A program made the translations under genes and the position numbers. Below, one piece after another: positions 9,655 to 18,755 of a stretch of 56,843 bases of DNA (within the stretch, counting starts at the first letter, position 1; each line of letters opens with the position of its first letter). The notes under the pieces are model-generated. The model was given only the letters and a program-made list of their open reading frames with translations, did not search any database and had not been told where the DNA came from. This stretch comes from an uncultured Pelagibacteraceae bacterium. Its GTDB lineage: Bacteria > Pseudomonadota > Alphaproteobacteria > Pelagibacterales > Pelagibacteraceae. The stretch is taken from positions 1 through 56,843 of the forward strand of contig CACHRX010000004.1 of the NCBI GenBank assembly GCA_902582385.1, read 5' to 3'.

Positions 9655-10284
9655 TCAATATTTTTCGATTTTAACAAACCTAGAATTAAACAAGTATTCA
9701 CATTTGAAATTTTTATTTTTAACATACTCATCGATCGCTTTTTTTACTCCTGGTGCATAGTGTAAATTATAATCATCACATAAAATTGTTCCATCATTAT
9801 TAATAACTTCAACACAATTATTTAAATCATTTTTTACAGTTTTATAATCATGACCACCATCTAAAAAAACATAATCTATTTTACTCATATCAATTTTCTT
9901 TAAAACTTTGTTTGAATTTCCTTTTATTAAATGAATATTATTTTGAAATTTTTTTAGCAAATCTTTTACAGCCTCCAAAGTATAAGGATCTTGTCTTTTT
10001 ATATATGTAAAATAAATTTGCTTAAATGGATTTGAAAAATCTGTATTAGGTATTATCTCTGACTTATTTTCCTCATTTTTTTCAAATAAATCAATTCCTA
10101 TATATTTAAAATCTTCCTTATAAATTTGAAAGAGTAATTCACAAATATTTCTAGCTGTTACACCATGAAAAACTCCTACTTCTAGAAAGGTTTTTGGTTT
10201 TTTTAAAGAAACTTCTTTTAAAAAAAAGTCCCCTGCACCGTTTTGTTTAAGGCTAGTTTTTCTAAAGTACTTTTTATAGTTCAA
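9655..10284 (-). CDS. Class I SAM-dependent methyltransferase (Methyltransf_24-like)
   Basis: 209-residue Rossmann methyltransferase. The SAM site is FLEVGVFHG near residue 34, then the acidic IGIDLFEKN near residue 63 and the helical DYVFLDGGHDYKTVKNDL near residue 135, which is the Methyltransf_24 hallmark. ILCDDYN follows. Such proteins often modify surface sugars or small molecules; nothing here fixes the substrate. It follows nrdB by five bases on the same strand and is convergent with prpC. The N-terminal KNGAGDFFL-like stretch has no recognised function. Confidence 0.7.
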   Translation of the reverse strand: MNYKKYFRKTSLKQNGAGDFFLKEVSLKKPKTFLEVGVFHGVTARNICELLFQIYKEDFKYIGIDLFEKNEENKSEIIPNTDFSNPFKQIYFTYIKRQDPYTLEAVKDLLKKFQNNIHLIKGNSNKVLKKIDMSKIDYVFLDGGHDYKTVKNDLNNCVEVINNDGTILCDDYNLHYAPGVKKAIDEYVKNKNFKCEYLFNSRFVKIEKY

Positions 10285-10289
10285 GTGTA

Positions 10290-11315
10290 TTAACTAAATG
10301 CTTCTACCCAAGTTCCTTGCGTTGATGCTTTAGAATATTCTGTTGCACGACCTTCAAAAAAGTTCATATGTTCAACAGCATTTAACATTGTGTCTAACCA
10401 TGCTAATGGATTTTTTTGAACATCATAAATCGGTTCTAAACCTAGTTGAACTAATCTTCGATTTCCAATGAATCTAATGTAGTCTTTTACTTCTTTTGCC
10501 GTGAGTCCTTCCATTGGTCCCATTTCAAAAGCAAGATCTATAAAAGCATCTTCATGTTCAATAATAGTTCTGCATGCTTCATAAAGTTCTTTTTTAAGTT
10601 TTGGAGTCCATATTTCTGGATTTTCTTTTATGAATTCTTTAAAAATTCTTATCATTGAATTGCAGTGAAGAGTTTCATCTCTTACAGACCAGGTAACTAT
10701 TTGACCCATACCTTTCATTTTGTTGTGCCTTGGAAAATTTAAAAGAATAGCAAAGCTTGCAAATAACTGAAGTCCTTCAGTAAATGCGCTAAATACAGCA
10801 ACAGTTTTTGCTATGTCTTCTTTTGAACTCATGTCAAAATTTTGCATGTAGTCATATTTATCTTTCATTTCTTTATATTTCATGAAAGCAGAATACTCAG
10901 ATTCAGGCATACCAATTGTATCTAAAAGATGTGAATAAGCAGCAATGTGGACTGTCTCCATTGACGCAAATGCTGTCATCATCATTAAAACTTCTGTTGG
11001 TTTAAACACAGTTGTATAATGTCTCAAATAACAGTTACTAACTTCAACATCAGCTTGTGTGAAAAATCTAAATATTTGAGTTAATAAATTTTTCTCTGAC
11101 TGTGACAAATTTTTTTGCCAATCTCTAACATCATCACCCAAAGGCACTTCTTCGGGTAACCAATGAATTCTTTGTTGAGTTAACCACGCATCATAGCACC
11201 ATGGATATCTAAAAGGCTTATAAACTGGGTTTTCAACAAGTAGACCCATTTTTTTAGGTTGAACTATTTCTTTATTTGGTATTTTAATTTTTTTTGCTAT
11301 TGACATGATAGACAC
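10290..11315 (-). CDS. nrdB: Class I ribonucleotide reductase, beta (radical) subunit
   Basis: Small subunit that holds the di-iron/tyrosyl radical used for dNTP synthesis. 341 residues. Metal ligands are visible as D89 (TQADVEV), E120 and H123 (METVHIAAY), the AFTEGLQLF glutamate and VRDETLHCN (Glu and His). The radical Tyr is present at 127, four residues after the metal His, so this is not the Phe (Chlamydia-type) variant. The start overlaps the nrdA 3' end by about 19 bases; M4 would shorten the overlap. The order nrdA-nrdB is a normal operon. Confidence 0.95.
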   Translation of the reverse strand: MSIMSIAKKIKIPNKEIVQPKKMGLLVENPVYKPFRYPWCYDAWLTQQRIHWLPEEVPLGDDVRDWQKNLSQSEKNLLTQIFRFFTQADVEVSNCYLRHYTTVFKPTEVLMMMTAFASMETVHIAAYSHLLDTIGMPESEYSAFMKYKEMKDKYDYMQNFDMSSKEDIAKTVAVFSAFTEGLQLFASFAILLNFPRHNKMKGMGQIVTWSVRDETLHCNSMIRIFKEFIKENPEIWTPKLKKELYEACRTIIEHEDAFIDLAFEMGPMEGLTAKEVKDYIRFIGNRRLVQLGLEPIYDVQKNPLAWLDTMLNAVEHMNFFEGRATEYSKASTQGTWVEAFS

Positions 11316-13237
11316 TCCTCGTATTCAGGTTCTTGGTTAGATTGTTTATTTTTAGATTTATATACATTAGCTGTAACATCTGTTGATTTAGCATCATTGA
11401 TATTTTCAGCTCTTTGAATTGATTTTGATCTACAGTAATAAAGGCTTTTTAAACCTTTTTTCCAAGCATCAAAATGAATCCTATGTAATTCTTTTTTATG
11501 AACATCAGCAGGTAAAAATAGATTAACCGACTGAGCTTGAGAGATATATGGTGTTCGATCTCCACTTAATTCAATAATCCATTTTTGATTTAACTCAAAA
11601 GCAGTTTTAAAAACATCTTTTTCTAAATCTGATAAAAAGTCTAAATGTGAAATAGACCCTTGATTAGTAGTTATTGAAGACCAAGTTTCATCATCATTTT
11701 TTCCATGACTTTCTAAGATTTCTTCCAAATATCTATTTCTAACATTAAAAGATCCTGACAAAGTTTTGTGAGTGTAACTATTAGCTGCAATCGGCTCTAC
11801 TCCTGGTGATGCTCCTCCACAAATTATTGAAATTGAGGCTGTTGGAGCAATTGCAGTTTTATTAGAAAATCTTTCTTTAAAACCATATTCTGCAGCATCA
11901 GGGCAAGCTCCTCTCTCTTCTGCTAAATCTTTCGAAGCTTGATTAACTTGTTCATCGATTTGTTTGAATATCTTTTTATTCCAAGATTTGGCCATTACAG
12001 ACTCAAGTGGAATTCTATTTTTTTGTAAAAAAGAATGGAAGCCCATTACTCCTAATCCAACACTTCTCTCTCTTTCAGCTGAGTATTTTGCATCTTTAAA
12101 TTGATCTGGGGCTTTATTTATAAAATCTGATAAAACGTTATCTAAAAATCTCATAACGTCACTAATCATATTAGGATCATCTTTCCACTCATCATACTTT
12201 TCCAAGTTTAGGGAAGATAAGCAACAAACTGCAGTTCTATCTCTACCATCTTTATCTATTCCTGTTGGCAAAGTTATTTCACTACATAAGTTAGAAGTTT
12301 TAACAGTAAGATTAGCCAACTTATGATGTTGTGGTATTTGTCTGTTAACTGTGTCGATATAAATAATGTAAGGTTCACCTGTTTCAATTCTTGCAGTCAA
12401 TAATCTAATCCATAAATTTCTTGCCGATATTGTTTGTTGAATAGTTCCATCTGCAGGACTTTTTAATGCCCACTGTTCATCAGTTTCTACAGCTCTCATA
12501 AAAGCATCTGATATTAAAACTCCATGATGTAAATTAAGTGATTTACGATTTGGATCTCCTCCCGTTGGTCTTCTCATTTCAATAAACTCTTCTATTTCTG
12601 GATGATCAATAGGAAGATAACAAGCCGCTGAGCCTCTTCTTAAGGAACCTTGACTAATAGCCATTGTTAACGAGTCCATTACTTTAATGAAAGGAATTAT
12701 TCCTGAAGTCTTACCCACTCTTCCAATTTTTTCTCCAATAGACCTTAGATTTCCCCAGTAACTTCCGATCCCTCCGCCTTTTGCAGCTAACCAAACATTT
12801 TCACTCCATAGATCCAAAATACCGCCCAAACTATCGGATGCTTCGTTTAAAAAACATGAAATAGGGAGTCCTCTTTTAGTTCCACCATTAGATAGAACTG
12901 GAGTAGCTGGCATAAACCATAAATTGCTGATGTAATTGTAAATTCTTTGTGCATGTAAATTGTCATCTGAATAAGTGCTTGCGACTCTTGCAAATAAATC
13001 CTGGTAAGATTCATTTTGACCCAAGTATCTATCTTTTAAAGTAGCTTTTCCAAAATCTGTGAGCTTAGTATCTTTTGAACGATCAATCTTAATAATTATA
13101 CCCTTCTCATTTTGAAAAAGCTCGGTTTCATTATTTAATGAGAAAAGATCTGGTCTATTATTCTTAGTTACTTCTCTAATTTCTGGGCTATATTCGGAGA
13201 CAGCTTTCTTCAGTGCTTGAGATAGAATTTTATTCAT
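11297..13237 (-). CDS. nrdA: Class I ribonucleotide reductase, alpha (catalytic) subunit, no ATP-cone
   Basis: Reduces ribonucleoside diphosphates with NrdB. 646 residues, shorter than the roughly 760 of E. coli NrdA. The N-terminus goes almost directly to the catalytic barrel (PATPVLSNGGT near residue 119), leaving no room for the ATP-cone overall-activity domain. Active-site features are present: PISCFLNEASDS, NLCSEITLPTG, CCLSSLNL, the APTASISII loop and the C-terminal shuttle Cys pair ECLSCQ. Upstream lie two NrdR-box-like sites, so regulation may be largely transcriptional. Divergent from the phosphomannomutase gene. Confidence 0.95.
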   Translation of the reverse strand: MNKILSQALKKAVSEYSPEIREVTKNNRPDLFSLNNETELFQNEKGIIIKIDRSKDTKLTDFGKATLKDRYLGQNESYQDLFARVASTYSDDNLHAQRIYNYISNLWFMPATPVLSNGGTKRGLPISCFLNEASDSLGGILDLWSENVWLAAKGGGIGSYWGNLRSIGEKIGRVGKTSGIIPFIKVMDSLTMAISQGSLRRGSAACYLPIDHPEIEEFIEMRRPTGGDPNRKSLNLHHGVLISDAFMRAVETDEQWALKSPADGTIQQTISARNLWIRLLTARIETGEPYIIYIDTVNRQIPQHHKLANLTVKTSNLCSEITLPTGIDKDGRDRTAVCCLSSLNLEKYDEWKDDPNMISDVMRFLDNVLSDFINKAPDQFKDAKYSAERERSVGLGVMGFHSFLQKNRIPLESVMAKSWNKKIFKQIDEQVNQASKDLAEERGACPDAAEYGFKERFSNKTAIAPTASISIICGGASPGVEPIAANSYTHKTLSGSFNVRNRYLEEILESHGKNDDETWSSITTNQGSISHLDFLSDLEKDVFKTAFELNQKWIIELSGDRTPYISQAQSVNLFLPADVHKKELHRIHFDAWKKGLKSLYYCRSKSIQRAENINDAKSTDVTANVYKSKNKQSNQEPEYEECLSCQ

Positions 13238-13272
13238 AATTTAAGTATTATATTTTGTTAATATAGCGAAAA

Positions 13273-13288
13273 CAACTACATGTTGTAT
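13273..13288. promoter_or_regulatory. NrdR-box-like site 1
   Basis: CAACTACATGTTGTAT agrees at about 12 of 16 positions with the NrdR consensus acaCwAtATaTwGtgt when W positions are allowed. It lies 36 bases upstream of the nrdA start. A second site begins exactly 31 bases away, the three-helical-turn spacing known for tandem NrdR boxes. Confidence 0.5.
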
Positions 13289-13303
13289 GCGCTTTTAGTT
13301 ATT

Positions 13304-13319
13304 ATACTATATAAACAAC
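13304..13319. promoter_or_regulatory. NrdR-box-like site 2
   Basis: ATACTATATAAACAAC matches the CTATATA core of the NrdR box, with a weak right half (about 10 of 16). It starts 31 bases from site 1 in the nrdA/phosphomannomutase divergent region. Alone it would not be reported; the spacing gives it weight. Confidence 0.4.
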
Positions 13320-13396
13320 AAATCAATAGAACATTTATAGAACACTGTAAAAAAAAATCAATAAAAAAATTAAAAAAAAGGTAAGTAATTAACAAA

Positions 13397-14851
13397 ATGT
13401 CCACAAATTTAAAAATAGACCCATATGGATTTAGAGAATATGACGCCAGATGGCTGTATGAAAAAGACATTAATCTTCTAGGTATTACGAATCTGGGTAA
13501 AGGTTTAGGAAGTCAAATTATAAATCATACCAAGAAAAAAAATCCAAGGGTAATAGTAGGTCACGATTATAGATCTTATAGTGAGGAAATAAAAAATTCT
13601 CTTAAAAAAGGACTAATATCAACAGGATGTTATGTTGAAGATGTTGGTCTTTCTTTATCACCAATGGTTTATTTTGCACAATTCAATTTAAATGCAGATG
13701 CGGTTGCTATGGTAACAGCAAGCCATAATGAAAATGGTTGGACAGGAGTAAAAATGGGTATTCAAAAAGGTTTAACTCATGCTCCCGAAGAAATGAAAGA
13801 GTTAAAAGAAATTACTTTAAACGAAAAATTCATAAAAGGTCAAGGTAAAGAAGAAAATATTAAAGGAATTCAAGATATTTATAAAAACGATTTAATAAAT
13901 AAAAATAAAATTAAAAAAAAAATTAAAGCAGTTGTTGCATGTGGAAATGGTACTGCAGGTATTTTTGCACCCGATATTTTAAGAGGTATTGGATGTGAGG
14001 TAATTGAATTAGATTGTAATTTAGATTGGACTTTTCCAAAATATAATCCTAACCCTGAAGATCTTGAGATGTTACATGAAATTGCAAAATCAGTAAAAGA
14101 AAATAATGCAGATATCGGATTTGGTTTTGATGGAGATGGAGATAGGGTTGGAGTAATTGATAACAGTGGTAATGAAATTTTTTCCGACAAAATAGGATTA
14201 CTTATTGCGAGAAATTTATCAAATTTTCATCAAAACTCAAAGTTTATAGTAGATGTCAAATCAACTGGTCTATTTTCTACTGATGTTATTCTAAAAAAAA
14301 ATCACTGTAAAACTTTATATTGGAAAACAGGACATTCACATATTAAAAGAAAAGTACACAAAGAAAATGCGTTAGCTGGATTTGAAAAAAGTGGACATTT
14401 TTTTTTCAATGAACCATTAGGTTATGGTTATGATGATGGAATAAATTCAGCTATTCAAGTTTGCCATTTGTTACAAAATCAAAATAGAAAAATGACAGAA
14501 ATTATCAGTGAATTACCTATAACTTACCAATCACCAACAATGGCTCCTTATTGTAAAGATGAAGAAAAATATAAAGTTGTTGATGATCTTGTTGCTAAGT
14601 TTAAAGAAATAAAAGATCAAAAAATTAAAATTGATAATCAAGAAATAAGTGAAGTTCTTACTGTAAACGGTATCAGGTTCACATTTAAGGACGGTTCTTG
14701 GGGTTTAATAAGAGCCTCTTCTAACAAACCCTCGCTAGTTGTTGTTACAGAAAGTCCAACATCCGACAAAAGAAAATTAAACATTTTCAAATTTATTGAC
14801 GAAACTCTTCAAAAGACAGGTAAGATAGGAGAATATGATCAGAAGATATAA
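13397..14851 (+). CDS. Phosphomannomutase/phosphoglucomutase
   Basis: Alpha-D-phosphohexomutase that interconverts hexose 6- and 1-phosphates for sugar nucleotide and envelope glycan synthesis. 484 residues. The phosphoserine loop is TASHNENGWTG near residue 110, the Mg site GFDGDGDRVG near residue 240, the sugar-specificity loop GFEKSGHFFFNEP near residue 332 (GEMSGH region in AlgC), and the C-terminal phosphate site RASSNKPSL. The ManB/AlgC dual-specificity type fits best, but glucose versus mannose cannot be decided from sequence. The ATG at 13397 is the first in frame; the 159-base upstream gap also carries the nrdA control region. Confidence 0.88.
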   Translation: MSTNLKIDPYGFREYDARWLYEKDINLLGITNLGKGLGSQIINHTKKKNPRVIVGHDYRSYSEEIKNSLKKGLISTGCYVEDVGLSLSPMVYFAQFNLNADAVAMVTASHNENGWTGVKMGIQKGLTHAPEEMKELKEITLNEKFIKGQGKEENIKGIQDIYKNDLINKNKIKKKIKAVVACGNGTAGIFAPDILRGIGCEVIELDCNLDWTFPKYNPNPEDLEMLHEIAKSVKENNADIGFGFDGDGDRVGVIDNSGNEIFSDKIGLLIARNLSNFHQNSKFIVDVKSTGLFSTDVILKKNHCKTLYWKTGHSHIKRKVHKENALAGFEKSGHFFFNEPLGYGYDDGINSAIQVCHLLQNQNRKMTEIISELPITYQSPTMAPYCKDEEKYKVVDDLVAKFKEIKDQKIKIDNQEISEVLTVNGIRFTFKDGSWGLIRASSNKPSLVVVTESPTSDKRKLNIFKFIDETLQKTGKIGEYDQKI

Positions 14852-14933
14852 TTCTACTTATGCGTGTTTTTTTTAAAAAATAATTAAAAAATTATAAAGT
14901 TAAATTTACAGAGAATCAGGTAATAGCATTCTC

Positions 14934-15263
14934 ATGTTAAATAAATTAAAAAATTCTATATATTTATTATTATTATTACTATTGAATAATTGTATGACCT
15001 CTGGAACAGCATTATTAGGTCCTATATTTACAGGAGCTAAAACTGGCAGTATCTATCAAGCTTCTTTATCTTATGGTTCGGGAAAAATAATGAGAAAAAT
15101 CAATGTTTCCAGTATTTTTGATGAAGAAAAATTGCTTATTGCAAAAAAAAATAAGGTATTAATTGAGATACATAGCTTTGATAAAGAACCAATTATCCTA
15201 ACATCTTATAAAGTTGATAAGATATTATATTCTGAAATAATTGAACCAGAACCACTTCCTTAA
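14934..15263 (+). CDS. Small predicted lipoprotein, function unknown
   Basis: 109 residues. A short basic N-terminus, a Leu-rich hydrophobic stretch (residues 10-17) and LLNNC place a lipobox Cys at residue 20, so a lipid-anchored periplasmic protein is likely. The mature part starts MTSGTALLGPIFTGAKTGS and has a mixed alpha/beta character without a family I recognise. It ends with an acidic, Pro-rich tail (EPEPLP). It lies 82 bases after the phosphohexomutase gene and about 80 bases before a strong hairpin. Confidence 0.65.
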   Translation: MLNKLKNSIYLLLLLLLNNCMTSGTALLGPIFTGAKTGSIYQASLSYGSGKIMRKINVSSIFDEEKLLIAKKNKVLIEIHSFDKEPIILTSYKVDKILYSEIIEPEPLP

Positions 15264-15339
15264 ATAATTTGTCAATAAACTTTAAATACAACTATTAAGT
15301 GTTGAAATAATTAAAAAGAATCAATTAAATTTTAATTGT

Positions 15340-15377
15340 GAGGTGATGGAGGGAGACTGAAGTCACCTCTTTTTTTT
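15340..15377 (+). terminator. Hairpin plus eight-T run ending at the start codon of the DUF2061 gene
   Basis: GAGGTGA pairs with TCACCTC (15363-15369) and is followed by eight T residues (15370-15377) that end exactly at the ATG at 15378. It has the form of a Rho-independent terminator for the lipoprotein gene, yet there is no room for a promoter or a free ribosome site between it and the next start. It may instead act as an attenuator. The left arm coordinate is accurate to about two bases. Confidence 0.65.
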
Positions 15378-15578
15378 ATGGCAGATAAAAAAATTAGATC
15401 AGTTGCCAAAACTTTTTCCTGGAGATTTTTTATTTTCGTTTATTGGATGATTTTTGGTTATATTTATACTGGCACCTTAACGGGTGCTGGAATACTTGGA
15501 GTAGGCTCAATTATACCTCTTCTGTTCTATTATTTTCATGAAAGAATTTGGAACAAAATAAAATGGGGAACTGATTAA
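15378..15578 (+). CDS. DUF2061 small membrane protein
   Basis: 66 residues that match DUF2061: KTFSWRFFIFVYWMIFGYI at the start, a Gly-rich middle (GTLTGAGILGVGSII) and the hallmark end YYFHERIWNKIKWG. Two membrane segments are likely. The role of DUF2061 is not established; some members sit near sulfur assimilation or transporter genes, and here a TauE/SafE-type exporter follows convergently. Its ATG abuts the T-run of a terminator-like hairpin with no Shine-Dalgarno sequence. Confidence 0.75.
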   Translation: MADKKIRSVAKTFSWRFFIFVYWMIFGYIYTGTLTGAGILGVGSIIPLLFYYFHERIWNKIKWGTD

Positions 15579-15592
15579 ATTTTTTTAGTATT

Positions 15593-16429
15593 CTAACTAA
15601 TTGATAAATATTCAATAAATGACCTTATAGACACAATAACTAAAAATGTTCCAAAAATTTTACTCAATAATTTTTTATTTATCTTATAAACCGCTTTAGC
15701 ACCAATCCTTGCCATAATCATTGTTACTGGAACAAATACTATAAAACCTAATAAATTAATATACCCAATACTATATGGAGTATTAACGTTGTCTATTATT
15801 CTACCACCGGTTATCATAGTGATCGTTCCGCTTACAGCTATCAAGAAACCAACAGCAGCAGCAGTACCAATAGACTTTCTTATATCATAGCCAAATGTCC
15901 TCATAAAAGGAACCATCAAAGAACCACCACCAATTCCAAGTGGTACTGAAATAAAACCAATTATTATTCCAGAAATATTTTTTATTAAATCAGATATTTT
16001 TTTTGGATTTTCCATAAGTTTTTCTCTAACAAAAATAAAAAATAATCCTACAATAAATGCAAACATTGAAAAAAATAAAACTAGAGCTGGTGTTTTTAAA
16101 TTTACTGCTAAAAAAGTTCCAGCAATTACACCAAGAAGAATAAATATACCAAATGATTTTACCATTTTAAAATCAACTGCATCATATTCCATATGTGTTT
16201 TGGTTGAGATAATAGACGTTGGTATAATAATTGCCAAAGATGTCCCAACTGACAGATGCATACGTGTTACAATATCAAAATCTAAAACTGTAAAAGCATA
16301 ATACAATGCTGGCACCATTATAATTCCTCCCCCTACGCCAAGTAACCCTGCCATAAAACCAGCAACTGCTGCTGCAGATGCTAGAACAATTAATAAGTTA
16401 ATTAATTCAGATGAATTTAATATTTCCAT
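15593..16429 (-). CDS. TauE/SafE family membrane permease (sulfite/organosulfur exporter type)
   Basis: 278 residues, about eight predicted membrane segments in two repeats. Each half carries the family Gly-rich motif: GLLGVGGGIIMVPAL near residue 28 and IGFISVPLGIGGGSLMVPFM near residue 160. TauE/SafE proteins move sulfite, sulfoacetate or other small anions across the inner membrane; the substrate here is unknown. The start ATG at 16429 lies directly beside the dusA stop (16430), so the gene is in one transcript with dusA and the TRAP genes, which may point to a carbon or sulfur compound shared with the TRAP system. Confidence 0.85.
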   Translation of the reverse strand: MEILNSSELINLLIVLASAAAVAGFMAGLLGVGGGIIMVPALYYAFTVLDFDIVTRMHLSVGTSLAIIIPTSIISTKTHMEYDAVDFKMVKSFGIFILLGVIAGTFLAVNLKTPALVLFFSMFAFIVGLFFIFVREKLMENPKKISDLIKNISGIIIGFISVPLGIGGGSLMVPFMRTFGYDIRKSIGTAAAVGFLIAVSGTITMITGGRIIDNVNTPYSIGYINLLGFIVFVPVTMIMARIGAKAVYKINKKLLSKIFGTFLVIVSIRSFIEYLSIS

Positions 16430-17434
16430 TTAAGAGCTAACTTGATTAGCTTTTTCGTTATTTTGAACAATTGTCATTATATGTTTTGCTTTTTGAAAAT
16501 CTGAGTCTCTAGCCATCATATTATCACTTAAATATCTTTTCCATTCTTTTGACCCTACTTGACCATGATACAGACCAACTGTATGTCTCATTATGTGATT
16601 TACTTTGGTTCCCAATTTTACTTCTCTATCTAGATACTCTAACAGTTTTTCAGCTACTTGTTCTCGAGATGGATTGTCTATTGTTTTAAATATTTCTTTT
16701 TCAATTTCAATTAAAGAGTAAGGGTTTTGATAAATTGATCTACCAATCATTACCCCATCACAAAAGTTTAAATGTTTATTTATTTCTTCAACTTTTGTTA
16801 TACCTCCATTTATGATTATCTCTAATTCTGGGTTTTCTTTTTTTATGTTATAAACCATGTCATAGTTTAATTTAGGTATATTTAAATTTTGTTTTGGAGA
16901 CAAACCAGAAAGAATAGCTTTTCTTGCGTGTAAAATGAATGTTTTTGATCCAGCATCCCGCATTTTATGAATAAAATTATTTAGATAATCGAATTCTTCG
17001 GTGTTATCAAAACCAATTCTAGTTTTTGCTGTTACGGGAATTTTACATGCATTAACCATAGAATTAATACATTCAGCTACTAAGTCCGGCTCTTTCATTA
17101 AACATGCACCAAACATATTCTTTTGAACTTTTTTACTTGGGCAGCCTAAGTTAATATTAATTTCATCATATCCCATGTCCTCAGCAATTTTAGCCACTTC
17201 TGCTAATTCATTTTTATCTGATCCTCCTACTTGTAAAGCTAAAGGTTTTTCTTCTGGGCTATATGATAAGATTTTTTTTCTATCACCATGAATTGCTGAT
17301 TTTGTAGCTACCATTTCAGAATAAAGCATGACATTTTTACTCATTAATCTTAAAAAAAAACGATCATGTCTATCAGTACAATCCATCATCGGAGCTACTG
17401 AAACTTTTCTGTTAACTTTTTTTTTAGTATCCAA
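16430..17434 (-). CDS. dusA: tRNA-dihydrouridine synthase A
   Basis: FMN enzyme that reduces uridine in the tRNA D-loop (U20/U20a for DusA). 334 residues. SVAPMMDCTDRH near residue 12 is the FMN-binding start, NLGCPSKKVQ with MFGACLM carries the catalytic Cys, and LHARKAILSGLSPKQN and YNIKKENPELEIIINGGI are the DusA-type motifs. The only start that keeps the SVAPMMD strand is TTG at 17434-17432, inside the end of the TRAP large permease gene (11-base overlap). The D-loop typical of its substrate is present in the tRNA at 37055. Confidence 0.92.
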   Translation of the reverse strand: MDTKKKVNRKVSVAPMMDCTDRHDRFFLRLMSKNVMLYSEMVATKSAIHGDRKKILSYSPEEKPLALQVGGSDKNELAEVAKIAEDMGYDEININLGCPSKKVQKNMFGACLMKEPDLVAECINSMVNACKIPVTAKTRIGFDNTEEFDYLNNFIHKMRDAGSKTFILHARKAILSGLSPKQNLNIPKLNYDMVYNIKKENPELEIIINGGITKVEEINKHLNFCDGVMIGRSIYQNPYSLIEIEKEIFKTIDNPSREQVAEKLLEYLDREVKLGTKVNHIMRHTVGLYHGQVGSKEWKRYLSDNMMARDSDFQKAKHIMTIVQNNEKANQVSS

Positions 17435-18755
17435 GAGGTTTACCCATTATTTTATCTGGAAGCCATGTCACTATTTCTGGAAAAATACACAAGATTAATA
17501 TAGCTAAAGCCATAATAATCATAAACGGTATAGATCCTTTTAAAATTTCTGACAAACTAACATCTGGGGTAATTCCTTTAATTATATAAAGATTTAATCC
17601 CACAGGTGGTGTGATTAATCCTATTTCCATGTTGATTGTAAATACAATGGCAAACCAATAAGGGTCGAACCCTAATGTTGTTATAACTGGTAATAATATT
17701 GCTGAGGTCATAACAATCACAGCAACGGGAGGTAAAAAGAAACCAGCTATTAAAAGAAATATATTGATTAAAATAAATACAACCCACTTATTTGAGCTTA
17801 ATTCTACCATGCTCTGAGCTAAAGACTGTGTTACGTAAAGTTGTGAAAGAGTAAATGCAAAAAGATAAGAGGCAGCAATAATGAACATAATCATTACACT
17901 TTCTTTCATTGAAACTTTAACAATATTCCATATTTTTTTTGGCTGATAAATTTTGTAAACGACGGCGATTAATACAAAAACAAGAAATGCTCCCACACCT
18001 GAAGCTTCAGATGGTGTTGCAACACCTCCGTATAAAACATACAAAACACCTACTATAATAGCTAGAAAAGGAAAAATTCTTGGTAATACCTCAAGTTTTT
18101 CTTTTAAAGTTGGAGGTGTTCTATTTTTCAGAGCTTTGGCAGAGTCTTTATCAATAAAATAACTGTGTATGAGAGCCCATACAGCAAACATTCCTGCTAA
18201 CATAAAGCCAGGCACAAGACCACATAAGAACAATCTTCCAATTGAAGTACCAGTTGCAATTCCATAAACAATTAAGACAATACTTGGTGGAATTAAAACT
18301 CCCAATGTTCCTCCAGCAGCAATTGTCCCAGTAGCTATTTGATCAGAGTATCCTCTTTTTCGCATCTCAGGAATCCCCATAGTTCCAATTGCGGCACAGG
18401 TCGCGGGACTAGAACCACTCAAAGCTGCAAAAATTGAACAAGCACCTATATTCGAAATAACCAATCCTCCTGGAACTCTCCAAAGCCACCTATCTAAACC
18501 AGTATATAAATCTTTTCCCGCTGGAGAATTAGCAACCGCCATCCCCATTAAAATAAACATTGGTATCGAAAGCAAAACAAATGAGTTAAGTCCAGCATAA
18601 AATGTTTCTGCAAACACATCTAACATTTGAAAACCTTCAAATGATACTAAAAGAACTATTGATACAAAACTTAAACCAAAAGCTATGGGAATCCCTGAGA
18701 AAAGAACTATCAAAGTAAAAACTGCTACTATTATTGCTATTATTAATGGATCCAT
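17424..18755 (-). CDS. dctM: TRAP transporter large permease (DctM)
   Basis: Large membrane subunit of a tripartite ATP-independent periplasmic transporter, which uses the sodium gradient to import carboxylates. 443 residues, 11-12 membrane helices. Family motifs include GIPIAFGL near residue 20, FVLLSIPMFILMGMAVANS near residue 59, GGTLGVLIPPSIVLIVYG near residue 147 and LITPPVGLNLYIIKGI near the end. Its ATG at 18755 overlaps the last base of the dctQ stop, and its own end overlaps dusA. Product symbol follows the DctPQM nomenclature and does not imply dicarboxylate specificity. Confidence 0.93.
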   Translation of the reverse strand: MDPLIIAIIVAVFTLIVLFSGIPIAFGLSFVSIVLLVSFEGFQMLDVFAETFYAGLNSFVLLSIPMFILMGMAVANSPAGKDLYTGLDRWLWRVPGGLVISNIGACSIFAALSGSSPATCAAIGTMGIPEMRKRGYSDQIATGTIAAGGTLGVLIPPSIVLIVYGIATGTSIGRLFLCGLVPGFMLAGMFAVWALIHSYFIDKDSAKALKNRTPPTLKEKLEVLPRIFPFLAIIVGVLYVLYGGVATPSEASGVGAFLVFVLIAVVYKIYQPKKIWNIVKVSMKESVMIMFIIAASYLFAFTLSQLYVTQSLAQSMVELSSNKWVVFILINIFLLIAGFFLPPVAVIVMTSAILLPVITTLGFDPYWFAIVFTINMEIGLITPPVGLNLYIIKGITPDVSLSEILKGSIPFMIIMALAILILCIFPEIVTWLPDKIMGKPLGY

